Source: Gallionella sp. (GTDB lineage Bacteria; Pseudomonadota; Gammaproteobacteria; Burkholderiales; Gallionellaceae). Taken from it: a DNA stretch of 64,000 nt. The position numbers and the translations under genes are program-made. The notes under the pieces were generated by a model, which made no database searches, was not told the DNA's origin, and saw nothing but the letters and a program-made list of their open reading frames with translations. This document shows positions 1 to 9,496 of this stretch, piece after piece. The stretch is from assembly GCA_028699065.1 (NCBI GenBank), contig JAQVVH010000002.1, forward strand, positions 124,001-188,000, written 5' to 3'. Within the stretch, counting starts at the first letter, position 1. Every line of letters starts with the position of its first letter.

Positions 1-1396
1 TGACCAGACCGTTCTCCTTGTCCATCAAAATCAGCTGATTCATATCCTGGCGCACATTGGCCGTCGCACTCATTTGTACCGGCTTGAGTGGCGGCATGAC
101 CCAGTTGAGGTCGTTGTAGTAAAGCCACACACCTTCGGATGCCATACCGTTTGCCAGATTCGCCCGGCGTGCCAGCACGTAATATTTCAGCGCCTCGACA
201 TCCTCCAAAAATTCCGCATGACGCTTGCTCGAGTATGGGTCATTTTTCGCGTCAATCTCGATCAATGCTTTGAGCGCGTCTATTCTTGCGTTCATTTGGG
301 CAGGCGTAAACCAACCGTAAGCTGACACACCCTCAAGCGGCTGGCCCAAGCCCAGAACATGGCGGTACTTGGCCCTCACGCGCTGCAAAGTGACTGCATT
401 TTCCAAAAGTTTGGTTTTGACCGGGCTGGATGCGCCGGTTGAAAATGCGTTGTAGTACTGAAAATTGTCGTTGTAGTTATCGCGTGGCGAAGGCAGCAAC
501 GGATCCCAGTTACGGCCGAACGACAGATCGAAATCCCAAGGCATCACAGACCACTTCTTATCGGCCTTGCTCCAATAGATGAAGTAGTTCTTGTTATAGC
601 TGTCGGCATTACCGATCAAACCATTGACCAGAATCCAGTCTTCCAGACTGTCTTTAACGAAGGTTCGATCAACAAATTGATGGAATTCCCCTGAAGGAGT
701 TGCATCAATTCCGGCAACCAGCGCCTGCAATGGCTCGAAACTTTTTTGCGCAGAAAAATCGAACCAACACCCCTCACCTGTCGAGGGAGAAGTCTTGGTC
801 ATCGAGAGTGGCGACAGGTCGCCGCAGTACATGCTGTCGTTCGGCTGGTACAAATTACCCTCGCCGCTCAGACCATCACGCTCAAACACATGGGGGGTCA
901 CCCACTCGATCCCCAGATACAAGCCGGCATAGTTATTGTTGACATGCAGACGCACGAAGCGCGTCACCGGTGCCGGCATACCCACGGCTTTTGCCAGCTC
1001 CCAACCCAGCCATACGCGCATCATGCTCGGGTCGGAAGACATCGCATTCAACGAAATCTTTTTCCCGCCGAGCCACTGGCCATCATCCTGCAAGGTCAGT
1101 CGGATCGATTTTTTCACGAATGAACGTGTCGAGCTTCCGCTCACCGCGATTCGTGCAGGGTGCGAAGCGCCATCGAATTTGACCCGGGCAGCAAAAGTGG
1201 ACTTGTCGCTGGGGTCTTTATTGTTCAGCAGCCAAGCCTCTTCCGGATCCATCTCGACATACATCTCATCGATCGTGATCTGTTCCACAACATTTACAGA
1301 CTGCGACTGCGCCTGTGCGGCGTGCGAAACGGCGGTGAACATGCCTAAAGTCAGCACGCTAAGCCACATAACTACTGATCCGGCGATTTTCAGCAT
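1..1396 (-). CDS. CotH kinase family protein (partial, C-terminus beyond window)
   Basis: The minus frame opens at the ATG at 1396 and stays open to the window edge (about 465 residues seen), so the C-terminus is missing. It begins with a signal peptide ending near SHAAQAQ, which predicts export. The central region has CotH-kinase features: NADSYNKNYF around residue 265 and PWDFDLSFG around residue 285, where the DFD aspartates resemble the metal-binding motif of the family. CotH proteins are atypical secreted kinases that phosphorylate spore-coat or extracellular proteins; whether this one is active is inference. It starts 2 nt after the stop of the outer-membrane-like gene and is the last visible gene of the exopolysaccharide operon, so a role in modifying a matrix or surface protein is plausible. 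The family call is good; the substrate is unknown. Confidence 0.8.
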   Translation of the reverse strand, partial: MLKIAGSVVMWLSVLTLGMFTAVSHAAQAQSQSVNVVEQITIDEMYVEMDPEEAWLLNNKDPSDKSTFAARVKFDGASHPARIAVSGSSTRSFVKKSIRLTLQDDGQWLGGKKISLNAMSSDPSMMRVWLGWELAKAVGMPAPVTRFVRLHVNNNYAGLYLGIEWVTPHVFERDGLSGEGNLYQPNDSMYCGDLSPLSMTKTSPSTGEGCWFDFSAQKSFEPLQALVAGIDATPSGEFHQFVDRTFVKDSLEDWILVNGLIGNADSYNKNYFIYWSKADKKWSVMPWDFDLSFGRNWDPLLPSPRDNYNDNFQYYNAFSTGASSPVKTKLLENAVTLQRVRAKYRHVLGLGQPLEGVSAYGWFTPAQMNARIDALKALIEIDAKNDPYSSKRHAEFLEDVEALKYYVLARRANLANGMASEGVWLYYNDLNWVMPPLKPVQMSATANVRQDMNQLILMDKENGLV

Positions 1397-1398
1397 GA

Positions 1399-2259
1399 TT
1401 AATTACCCCAAAGTTTGTGCAAGCCAACAGAAGCCGCGACGGTTTGCGATGCGTTTCTTCCCCACAAATTCATTTCAGGTCCCATGCTGATCGACCAGCC
1501 ATCCCCCAGCGGACGGGAAAAATCAAGTTTGGCGGTAAGCACATCATGGAACGGCTGGCGCGCCCATACAACCAATGTTGCAGGTTCTGTCACGCCATGC
1601 CCCAAAGAAAGATCGGCACTCAGTGATGCACTCATTTTCCACATCTCCGTGAGCGGCGTACCCCATTTGACGTAGCCGGCCAACTGATTTGCCGGCGGCC
1701 CTTCCCAGAGCGTTAGTGTAGAGCCATAACTCCACGAACCGCCTTCCGGTTTGGAATAGGCCGGCTGGTAAGGATCAACGTCATATATCTCGTTACGGTC
1801 ACCAAAGTGAACGCCGCCTCGCACACCAAACCGGCCATAGCCCAAGCGCATGGGCACGCCATTGTCGTACCCCGTCGGAATGATCGCCTGAAGCTCCCAC
1901 GCTTTACCGTTCTGCTCGGGGAATATCCGCCCCCGAACACCCAGCGTGAGATCGCCAAAACCAAAAGCATTACCCTTACCCTGACATTGATCACTGCTCA
2001 GGCCAATATCGGCCATGAGTGTGTAATGGTAGGAATAGCCATATTCGACACCCTGATGCAGACTCGTGCTCTGATTGGTACAGCCCTTGGCAACGCTGAC
2101 ACCCTGCTGGTCCCAGAATTTGTCTGAAGTTGCGTATTTAAGGTTTGCCGAATAGCTCCAGTCACCTTCATTGCGCAGCCAATTACCCGCTTCAGCCTGG
2201 ACGCCATAAAGACACCCGATTGTCAGCACAATCATTTTTAAATTAGCTTGTCTCAACAT
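1399..2259 (-). CDS. Predicted outer-membrane beta-barrel-like protein of the exopolysaccharide operon
   Basis: This is a 286-residue protein with an N-terminal signal peptide (cleavage likely after VQAEAG). The body has many short alternating hydrophobic/aromatic segments and ends in an aromatic-rich stretch (HKLWGN), as expected for a transmembrane barrel. No catalytic motif is visible. It lies between the GH113-like lipoprotein gene and the CotH gene, with a 28-nt gap upstream and 2 nt downstream, so it is surely co-transcribed. An export or anchoring role for the glycan made by the operon is inferred from position alone; NfrA and BcsC play the outer-membrane role in related synthase systems, but this protein is much shorter and shows no TPR repeats. 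Family not recognised with certainty. Confidence 0.6.
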   Translation of the reverse strand: MLRQANLKMIVLTIGCLYGVQAEAGNWLRNEGDWSYSANLKYATSDKFWDQQGVSVAKGCTNQSTSLHQGVEYGYSYHYTLMADIGLSSDQCQGKGNAFGFGDLTLGVRGRIFPEQNGKAWELQAIIPTGYDNGVPMRLGYGRFGVRGGVHFGDRNEIYDVDPYQPAYSKPEGGSWSYGSTLTLWEGPPANQLAGYVKWGTPLTEMWKMSASLSADLSLGHGVTEPATLVVWARQPFHDVLTAKLDFSRPLGDGWSISMGPEMNLWGRNASQTVAASVGLHKLWGN

Positions 2260-2287
2260 CTATTACTCCCTCATTACTTATGACTAT

Positions 2288-3364
2288 CTAGTTTTCCGTC
2301 CCACAAATTTTGGCCCATTGACATTTCATCACGGCCTCCGCAGGTTTATTCTGGACCGTAAAATCCGTATCAGATCTTCCACCCGCGTACGGATCACTGA
2401 ACCAATTCCAAATCAGCAGTCCTTTGATCCAGTCCCTTCGACCCGATTCACTGAGCCACTCGTCAAGGACCATTGCCTGCATTTCCACATCACTGCTCAC
2501 ACCATGCGCTGGTACTTGCCAGGGTGTCGCCTGTCCACCGGACATGGATGCCACCCCCACTTCGGCAATCAGTACATCTTTGCCAATGCGCCGCTGCTGC
2601 TTTTCCAGCGTATCCAGCGCGGCGACAATTTTTAACCTCATCCCCTCGCGCGAAACTTCCGCGCCAAGCGGGGGATACATGGTCACACTGACCAGATCCA
2701 GCTGATCCCAAAAATCGTAATCGGCGACGCCCTCCGAATTGTGTGCCGCATACGTCAGCTTTCCCGGAAATATGCGTCGCAGATCGGCAATCAGCTGCCG
2801 CCACTCGCGGCGCTGGCCGGTTTGTTTCAATTCCGTTCCAACCACCAGTATTTCCACATTTTCTTTTGCTGCAATTTCCGCATAATGCAAAAGCTCCGAA
2901 GAGTAGCTTTCAAACCAGCGCTTCCAGGCAATTTCATTTTGCTGCCTAACTTCACCCGCCCAACTATTCGCGACCAAAATCTGTGGTTTTAGCACCACGC
3001 GGAATCCGGTTTCTTTTACCTTCCGAATTCCCGCAATCAACTGCTCGTCCGTTACCGCCTCGCTGCGAGACACCCCTTCTGCCATCGGACCGCGCATTTG
3101 CATGAAGGGCACCAGCGCTACGGTTGTTGCCCCTGTTTCACGCAACCTTGACAATGAGCTGGCCAACAAAGGACTGCTCAGTGCAACATTGCTCGTCTGC
3201 AAGAGATTTACACCCCGAATTCCGGAATTCACTTGTTTACTGCCGGAATTCAATCCATCATTTTGAGTCGCGCCGGGATTTGTTCCTGGCAGACCGGCAC
3301 ACCCCGAAAGCAACCACAGGGTCAGCGCCAGCGCCAGTAATCTACTCAATGCACTGGACAACAT
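2288..3364 (-). CDS. Lipoprotein with GH113-like glycoside hydrolase TIM barrel
   Basis: The 358-residue protein starts with a lipoprotein signal (LWLLSGC lipobox, Cys near residue 22), so it is membrane-anchored outside the cytoplasm. After a Ser/Asn/Gly-rich linker comes a domain resembling glycoside hydrolase family 113: VVGTEL near residue 175 would hold the acid/base Glu and IAEVG near residue 265 the nucleophile Glu, with the W-N-W-F stretch near the C-terminus closing the site. GH113 members characterised so far act on beta-mannans. Its start lies inside the end of the upstream membrane-protein gene (23-nt overlap), so translation is coupled. Probable role: trimming, releasing or remodelling the exopolysaccharide made by the operon, comparable to BcsZ in cellulose synthesis. 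Substrate is inference. Confidence 0.75.
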   Translation of the reverse strand: MLSSALSRLLALALTLWLLSGCAGLPGTNPGATQNDGLNSGSKQVNSGIRGVNLLQTSNVALSSPLLASSLSRLRETGATTVALVPFMQMRGPMAEGVSRSEAVTDEQLIAGIRKVKETGFRVVLKPQILVANSWAGEVRQQNEIAWKRWFESYSSELLHYAEIAAKENVEILVVGTELKQTGQRREWRQLIADLRRIFPGKLTYAAHNSEGVADYDFWDQLDLVSVTMYPPLGAEVSREGMRLKIVAALDTLEKQQRRIGKDVLIAEVGVASMSGGQATPWQVPAHGVSSDVEMQAMVLDEWLSESGRRDWIKGLLIWNWFSDPYAGGRSDTDFTVQNKPAEAVMKCQWAKICGTEN

Positions 3365-5045
3365 TCCTGTGCAGTTCCTCGTTGTATTTGAACCGCCAAA
3401 CGCGCCAATTCACATGGTCATCATAGACAAGCTCCACGGCGATGGGCTCAGAATTTTCCAAGTTGACTTTTTCGGTGACAGTTGCCCCTTCCGTTTTTAC
3501 ATTTTTCTTGACGATTCCTTCTGCATATAAATTAGGATATCGCCGTGTCAACATGTCAATTTCAGGTGAAGCAAGGCTTTCGTTATATTTTGAATATACG
3601 GGGTTTTGCACGACAACTTGCTCGATCTTAAAGGATTCCGCACGACCGATACTGCTCAAGGTACTGAGGTTATTCAACTCTGTCAGATTTTCTGAACGCA
3701 AGGCGAGCTGAAATTCCTTGGTAAAGGGCACCATCAAATCTTTGGCATCGCCTCGGGCAACGATGGCGCGATAAGCCACATTGTCGTCTATCAGGGTGAC
3801 CCCACGATTTTCCTTCAACCATTTACCTAGCGCCTCATCAGTACCCGAGATTGGTGGCTGCTTTTCACCTGAAGTGAACATCGACAACCAGTTACGCATT
3901 TCATGGGTCGGTTTCCAATTCATCGCGTACCAACCGCCCGCCACGCTAAGGGCAAGCATGACATAGAGGACAAAGCGATTCGTTGCGTTGAATTCCCGCG
4001 GCATCAAAATCAGCGCAGCCATGATGCCAGGAACCATCAGGGACATAATTTCGATCGGATGGGAAAGATAATAGGACGCCGAACCGAAGCCCACGGCAAG
4101 CGCAACGTTGAGCACAAGAATGGCAATACCCGCGAGAATTTTTGTGTGCCGGCGAGCGCGCCAGATCATCCAGATTGAAACCGGAAAGGCGACAAGCAGC
4201 AGCCCAATTGCCAGCAATGTCGGGGTCAGAAACTTACCGCCAAACAGACGCAACCACTCGACGTTTTCGACTCTCAACCAGGAGCCGCGGAATGATCCGT
4301 ATGGATTTTCAAGAAACTCATAGGCGTTAGAAGCGAAAACATTGTTCAGATAAAGCCAGGTAAGCACGGCAACGATGAGTGGCACTGCGACCAGCAGATA
4401 GACCGCCATCGGCGATTCGTCGATCATCCGTCGCGGAACAAGCAGCTGCACCATCGGAAAGAAGGCGATAAAGACAAAGAACGCCAACTCGTCAACGAAG
4501 AAAAAGCTTATGAGAACGAGCGCCATCATCAGGAAGGCACGTGCGTCGGCATACTTGGTTAAACGGATTGAGGCAATACAGAATAGATAGAACACCAGCA
4601 GCGTCAGTCCGTGGACAGCACCTCCGGTCATCGCCCACAGAAAGAACGGATGAATCGCGACGAGCAAAACCAGCAAACCACGCTGAACCGCCGTGTAATT
4701 ACGCTGTTTAAGATCATGGTTCCATAATGCCAACAACAACGCAGAACAAAATGCGGAGGTCAAATAAGGCGCTATGTATCCGTACTCTGCAGGCAGGTAG
4801 TAAAACGGAATCATCAGATACAAAGGTATGTGCGGCTGCAACATACTGAGATTTTCGATCCGGAATTCAAAGGCATCGAACACCGTAAGAATCTTGTTCC
4901 AGCTTTGCAACGCCAGGTCGCTGGCAAAATGATGGGACAACTGCCACCAGACAAAGCCGGCTAACGCCGACAGGATCAGCAAAAATACCAGCGTATTCTG
5001 CCTGGTAACAATTTTCGGATCCGGAGCTTGATTGAATATATGCAT
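3342..5045 (-). CDS. Polytopic membrane protein of the exopolysaccharide operon, function unknown
   Basis: This 567-residue protein has about ten hydrophobic helices in its first 380 residues, separated by short loops, and then a hydrophilic C-terminal domain of about 180 residues without visible catalytic motif. The layout recalls GT-C-type glycosyltransferases or polysaccharide polymerases, with membrane helices followed by a soluble domain, but no DxD-like or Asp-Glu motif could be assigned firmly. It sits 18 nt after the glycosyltransferase gene and overlaps the next gene by 23 nt. Role in assembling or translocating the glycan is inferred from position only. Confidence 0.6.
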   Translation of the reverse strand: MHIFNQAPDPKIVTRQNTLVFLLILSALAGFVWWQLSHHFASDLALQSWNKILTVFDAFEFRIENLSMLQPHIPLYLMIPFYYLPAEYGYIAPYLTSAFCSALLLALWNHDLKQRNYTAVQRGLLVLLVAIHPFFLWAMTGGAVHGLTLLVFYLFCIASIRLTKYADARAFLMMALVLISFFFVDELAFFVFIAFFPMVQLLVPRRMIDESPMAVYLLVAVPLIVAVLTWLYLNNVFASNAYEFLENPYGSFRGSWLRVENVEWLRLFGGKFLTPTLLAIGLLLVAFPVSIWMIWRARRHTKILAGIAILVLNVALAVGFGSASYYLSHPIEIMSLMVPGIMAALILMPREFNATNRFVLYVMLALSVAGGWYAMNWKPTHEMRNWLSMFTSGEKQPPISGTDEALGKWLKENRGVTLIDDNVAYRAIVARGDAKDLMVPFTKEFQLALRSENLTELNNLSTLSSIGRAESFKIEQVVVQNPVYSKYNESLASPEIDMLTRRYPNLYAEGIVKKNVKTEGATVTEKVNLENSEPIAVELVYDDHVNWRVWRFKYNEELHRNVVQCIE

Positions 5046-5063
5046 TTTATTTTCTCAAGTCTT

Positions 5064-7148
5064 TCATGACTGCGGGCTTAGCTGAGCCTTTTGCACTTCA
5101 GCATCTTTATTAACCTTGTTTGCGTTCGTCAGACCGTGCTCAGTCTTTTCCCAGTGAAAAGGATTATTAATGAGCTGCCAAAGTCCCTTGTAGGAGGCGA
5201 TGGCCATCATGGCCCAATAGGCCGGCACGGTCAGCGCATAAGGCATCAGTTCGTAGTAGTGGCGTTTGAACGCACCTACCATCGAAAGATAAATCAGCAC
5301 GCCATTGCCAATCAGCAGGTTAAACAAGGAGATGTACAAAATGTACTGCGGGAAAATCGGCGTCAGCAAATTGACAACCGAGATACTCGCAAACAAATAC
5401 ACCAAAAACATCAGGAAGAGGAACGGCAGAATCAGATTCCCCAGGACCGAGCCGCCCACGAAGAATTGAAAGCCCCAGAAACCTGTATGCCCTACTGACT
5501 TATAAAACGCCCAAGGATGGCGCATATGCACTAAATAGGTTTGCATATAGCCTTTTTGCCAGCGGGAACGCTGACGGATCCAGTTACCGAAACGAGTATT
5601 CGCCTCTTCATAAGTCGTTGAATTAACGATACCGACGTGCATGCCCTCCTGGGTGATCCGGACACCCAAATCGCAGTCTTCGGTCACATTGTAGGGATCC
5701 CATGCACCAATGCGGCGTAACACGCTCAAGCGGAAATGGTTGGAGGTTCCCCCCAAAGGAATAGGAATGCGCAAGGCTTCAAGCGCCGGCAGATAAAAAT
5801 CGAACCACAGGGAATATTCCAGCGTGAACATCCGCGCCAGCCAGTTTTCGTTATGGTTAAAGTAGTTCAATCGCGCTTGCAGACAAACAACATCTTCCGG
5901 CAGCGTTGAGAAAGCCACCGCAACTTTTTTCAGCTGATCAGGCTCGGGGCGATCTTCCGCATCGTAAATGGTGACAAATTCGCCTCGACAGAAATTCAAT
6001 GCGTAATTGCAGGCCTTGGGCTTGGTCTTGGGCCAGCTCGTTGGCACGATAATGATTTCAAAGGTTGATTCCAGACCCAAGCTCCGCGCAACCGCGATGG
6101 TCTCTTCATCATCCTCTTCCAGGATAAGCTTGATATCCAGCTGGGAAAGCGGGTAATCCATATTGCGCAAGGCATCGGCAATATAGGGCAACACGGCCGC
6201 TTCCTTGTACATGGGAACCAGAATGCTATAAACCGGAAGATCCTTGTCCACCAGCCTGGAAAGCTGGTAATCCCCAACTTTGACGTCGATCCCCCGACGG
6301 CTTCCCACCCATGCAAGGATGGCACGCAGCCCGAAAACGAGAAATATAAACAGCGCCATCGAAAAATTCAGTGCAATAACCGTAATCATTGGCCACAGCG
6401 TCAAAGCTGTCAGCACCAGCGCGAAAATCATGACCCCGCCGAACAGTTGCCAAGTGGCAAAAACGCGCTGCGCCGAGTTCTCCGGATTTTTTCGGGCAAG
6501 CTGGTAAACCGCATTGGTGCTGTACACCTCGCCCATGTTGATCTGAAGTTCCCACAAAATATCGAATTTTGAGGTCACAACAAAATCAACCTGCTCACCA
6601 AATCGGGCCCGCGCAAACTCCATAACCTTGTCGGAAGGATTGGCTGTCGCGACATAGGTCACACCATCAATCTTCTTCCAGGGCAACACCAGCAGTTCAC
6701 TGTAAATCTCGATGTCATCCGCCGACAAAAGCGCCTCATCCGGACGGTCTTTCATCAGATTCACAAAGGCGCGCGAGTTAACATCCGCCAACACCTGGTA
6801 GAACTTGAAAGCGGAGATATACCCCTTCGCAATCAGGATTTCACCCAGTCTGGAACCCCAGTTTTTCTGGAGCTGCAACGCGCTGCCCAACTGCTCCTCG
6901 GTGATCAAACCTTTGCTGACCAGCAAATCCCCAATGCGGGGCGGCGCAACCTTCTGAGAATCCCGGACCTTGTAAAACTCGATCGGATCCACCCAACCAT
7001 TCGCCAGCAAGACCTCACCCAGACGCTGTCCGGTCGACTGTTGCAGGGCAATCGCTTCATCCAGACGCGCCTGAGTCAGCAATCCTTTACTGACCAGAAG
7101 ATCACCCAATCGTGGCGCGCCTTGATTTTGTCCAGTACCGTTATTCAT
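5064..7148 (-). CDS. Membrane glycosyltransferase family 2 with tandem N-terminal MshEN c-di-GMP-binding domains (NfrB/XagB-like)
   Basis: The 694-residue protein carries four copies of the 24-residue MshEN motif (RLGxxLxxxG...L..A..Q) at about residues 13-36, 42-65, 71-94 and 100-123, each separated by exactly five residues. They are followed by a GspE-N-like segment to about 205, two membrane helices, a GT2 domain and more C-terminal helices. GT2 processive-synthase residues are visible: DAED, TEDCD and QRSRW. MshEN domains bind c-di-GMP in MshE-type ATPases and in NfrB, an E. coli c-di-GMP-controlled glycan synthase, so allosteric control by c-di-GMP is strongly suggested. The start is the ATG at 7148, with AGGGAG 8-9 nt upstream; a TTG further upstream has no such support. 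Its gene follows the BcsB-like gene by 26 nt. The sugar polymerised cannot be read from the sequence. Confidence 0.88.
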   Translation of the reverse strand: MNNGTGQNQGAPRLGDLLVSKGLLTQARLDEAIALQQSTGQRLGEVLLANGWVDPIEFYKVRDSQKVAPPRIGDLLVSKGLITEEQLGSALQLQKNWGSRLGEILIAKGYISAFKFYQVLADVNSRAFVNLMKDRPDEALLSADDIEIYSELLVLPWKKIDGVTYVATANPSDKVMEFARARFGEQVDFVVTSKFDILWELQINMGEVYSTNAVYQLARKNPENSAQRVFATWQLFGGVMIFALVLTALTLWPMITVIALNFSMALFIFLVFGLRAILAWVGSRRGIDVKVGDYQLSRLVDKDLPVYSILVPMYKEAAVLPYIADALRNMDYPLSQLDIKLILEEDDEETIAVARSLGLESTFEIIIVPTSWPKTKPKACNYALNFCRGEFVTIYDAEDRPEPDQLKKVAVAFSTLPEDVVCLQARLNYFNHNENWLARMFTLEYSLWFDFYLPALEALRIPIPLGGTSNHFRLSVLRRIGAWDPYNVTEDCDLGVRITQEGMHVGIVNSTTYEEANTRFGNWIRQRSRWQKGYMQTYLVHMRHPWAFYKSVGHTGFWGFQFFVGGSVLGNLILPFLFLMFLVYLFASISVVNLLTPIFPQYILYISLFNLLIGNGVLIYLSMVGAFKRHYYELMPYALTVPAYWAMMAIASYKGLWQLINNPFHWEKTEHGLTNANKVNKDAEVQKAQLSPQS

Positions 7149-7174
7149 TACTTGCACTCCCTGATCGCCCAACC

Positions 7175-9223
7175 TTAGGCCTCACCACGTTGCTCGTTAC
7201 GTCTCACAAGGCGCAAGACATAGGCGAAGAAGAGCACGGCAAACACCCAAACAACCACCAAAATTGTGAAGCTGTAATAGGCGAGCGTTTCTTCCCATGT
7301 GCGGAAGTTGTTGTAAACCAGTTTCAGACCCTTGGGATCCATGCCATCAAACGTCAGTACAATGCCGGCGTCATCGATCAAAGCAACGTTATCCTGACGC
7401 AGCGGCGCCTCTGCGCGCGGCAGACGCTTGCATGCCGGTCCCGGTGCCAGCCACAAACCTGAAACATCACCCTGCTGGACGATTTGAATGACGGAGAGAT
7501 TTTCGGCTTCCTTCTCAGCGATCAAATGACGGTCGCCCCAGTCCTTGACCAGGTAAGCGCCACGATCAAAGTGGACTCCCTGATAGCTGAAATCCACTTT
7601 GGGAGAACCGAACAAAATAAATGGGCGTGTTGCCTTGAATACATAATCCGGCTTGTAAAACACCACAGAACCGGCTCCCACCTTGAAGCTCAATTCATCC
7701 GCCATTTCTGCCAACAAATGCAGCGCATCAATCGGGTCTTGCAAATAGGCTTCCGGCAAATAGGTGTCAAAACCGTCTGCATAATACAAACCGAGTTCAT
7801 CGAACCGCTTGGGAACCTCAATAATCTCACGCTTCAAAATCATCGAAGTATTGCCAATCTGCACGGGATAGCTACCATTGGGCGTATCCGCATCGACACG
7901 CTCGGTCACAATGCGCACAGCGTTATAGCTTTTCGAAATATTCAGGTCATTAAAACGAACCGTGAGCGTCTTCGCGGTATCGTCACCCTCAAGACGGAAG
8001 GCTTTTTGCAGGAAATCATTCAAATAAACATAGACCATCAGGGAGTCACTCCCCTTCAGCGCTATGGTTGAAACCTGGAATTCCACGCCTTCAGGCATGT
8101 AACCAAAAGGCAGACGGTTGGTCGCGATGCCAACTGACCACTTACCTTTGGTCGTTGCCCCCGATAACTGACGCTCACTCTCATCAAGACCCATGTCCGC
8201 CAGTTTGACTTGGAAGCGGTCGTCCTCTGCGGATCGCCCCTTGATCGGGGTAAATATTTTGCGGTCGGAGCTACTCAAATCCTCCATTTCCCGGAAGGCT
8301 TTATCGAATGGCTCACCGATCACAATGGCAGACTTGCCATCCAGATTACGCACATGCAGCCCCGACTCAAGCTGGGGCACCGGCAAGCCGCCAAAACTTT
8401 CAGGTGTTGCATCGTTTGGAAGCAGCACAAAATCACCCACCTCGGGCAAACGGACATATTCGACATTACGTCCGGTGTGCCGAATCAAGCGCCCGAGTTC
8501 CCATGCAGAAGTAAACACCGATTGGGAAATCTGCCCCGCCGGCAGGCTTATCCGGGCAGTCGTCCCCAAAAGCGCCCATGCGCCATTAACTTCAAATTCC
8601 GCGTCATAGTCGACGGCGGCAGCCAGCGTGGAATCGGGCGTAATTTTCACATAGCGGCACAAATTAACATCACCCGGACACTGCGCGGCACCCGCTTTCA
8701 TAACGACCGTGATGGTCGCCTTGACATAAGATCTGCCGTTGTACTTGGTAACATCGGCGCTGGAAAGTGGCATTTCGATGGTCTGGACCGACTTATCCGC
8801 CTCAGCACCGAATTGCTTTATCAAACGAACTTTATCGTTGACACGGATCTGCAAACGATCGTCAGGCGTCAGGTAAGGCGCCGCTGCCAGATTAAATCGC
8901 AGAGAACCCGAAAGGAAATTTCCATCGGCCGGAAAGCTGAAGTAGAGAGACTCGGCCTGCTCCGTTCCCTGCTCGACAAAAATCAGACCATCCTTGTAGC
9001 CCATATCCTGAAAGGTTGTACGGACTTGCACCACCTTATGCTCTCGCCGGCCCATCCCCCAGGGATTTTCATCCTGCTTGACAACGCGCACCTTGCTGGA
9101 CTGAACAGGCGCGTTTTCCTTGACAGGTTCAGCCGCCAGCGCGGTCAGAGGCTGAAGACCCGCAAACAACATCGCCACCGCCAGCGCGGAAACCACAAAC
9201 GAATGCCTGGAAATTATCTTCAC
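7175..9223 (-). CDS. BcsB-like periplasmic subunit of a polysaccharide synthase
   Basis: This 682-residue protein has a signal peptide (to about residue 30), a large periplasmic body of beta-rich, jelly-roll-like composition, and a single C-terminal transmembrane helix (about 652-674) ending in a basic RLVRR tail. That is the architecture of BcsB, the periplasmic partner that anchors to the synthase and guides the nascent chain. The sequence segment on SAWELGRLIRHTGR and the periodic YxxVRI pieces fit the BcsB family, though similarity to cellulose BcsB proper looks distant. It is the first gene of the operon, directly ahead of the MshEN glycosyltransferase, which has no PilZ domain, so c-di-GMP control would pass through MshEN instead. 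Confidence 0.78.
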   Translation of the reverse strand: MKIISRHSFVVSALAVAMLFAGLQPLTALAAEPVKENAPVQSSKVRVVKQDENPWGMGRREHKVVQVRTTFQDMGYKDGLIFVEQGTEQAESLYFSFPADGNFLSGSLRFNLAAAPYLTPDDRLQIRVNDKVRLIKQFGAEADKSVQTIEMPLSSADVTKYNGRSYVKATITVVMKAGAAQCPGDVNLCRYVKITPDSTLAAAVDYDAEFEVNGAWALLGTTARISLPAGQISQSVFTSAWELGRLIRHTGRNVEYVRLPEVGDFVLLPNDATPESFGGLPVPQLESGLHVRNLDGKSAIVIGEPFDKAFREMEDLSSSDRKIFTPIKGRSAEDDRFQVKLADMGLDESERQLSGATTKGKWSVGIATNRLPFGYMPEGVEFQVSTIALKGSDSLMVYVYLNDFLQKAFRLEGDDTAKTLTVRFNDLNISKSYNAVRIVTERVDADTPNGSYPVQIGNTSMILKREIIEVPKRFDELGLYYADGFDTYLPEAYLQDPIDALHLLAEMADELSFKVGAGSVVFYKPDYVFKATRPFILFGSPKVDFSYQGVHFDRGAYLVKDWGDRHLIAEKEAENLSVIQIVQQGDVSGLWLAPGPACKRLPRAEAPLRQDNVALIDDAGIVLTFDGMDPKGLKLVYNNFRTWEETLAYYSFTILVVVWVFAVLFFAYVLRLVRRNEQRGEA

Positions 9224-9496
9224 TTTTTATAAACTCCCTGAGTTGCACTAACTTTAAAATTTTTGAGCCCGTTGAGGGCTTTTCTACTTGGGGGGAATAT
9301 CACACAACATTGACAAGCATGAAAGCACTTCTTAATGCTTTTTCTAGTTTTTTTTTGTGTTTTTTGCAACACCGGCTTCAATACCTTTATTTGAGCGATA
9401 AAAACTTTTCCAAAAATTCTTTTTCCCTTGCGGTTCATAAAAATCCCAATTCAGGGCAAAATCGCGAACATAATCCTCCAACCCTATTTTTCCCCC
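9224..9496. promoter_or_regulatory. AT-rich divergent promoter region between the exopolysaccharide operon and the two-component genes
   Basis: This 273-base region is clearly richer in A and T than its neighbours and separates two divergent units. It holds a weak hairpin (9322-9327 pairing with 9336-9341) followed on the plus strand by long T runs (9350-9366). No clear sigma-70 or sigma-54 promoter could be assigned by eye. The divergent AraC-type regulator is the obvious candidate to bind here, but this is inference. Confidence 0.5.

Noticed and set aside
8210..9232. 340-codon open frame on the plus strand
   Set aside because: It is a shadow of the BcsB-like gene on the other strand; composition is Arg/His/Gln-rich and no domain is seen.
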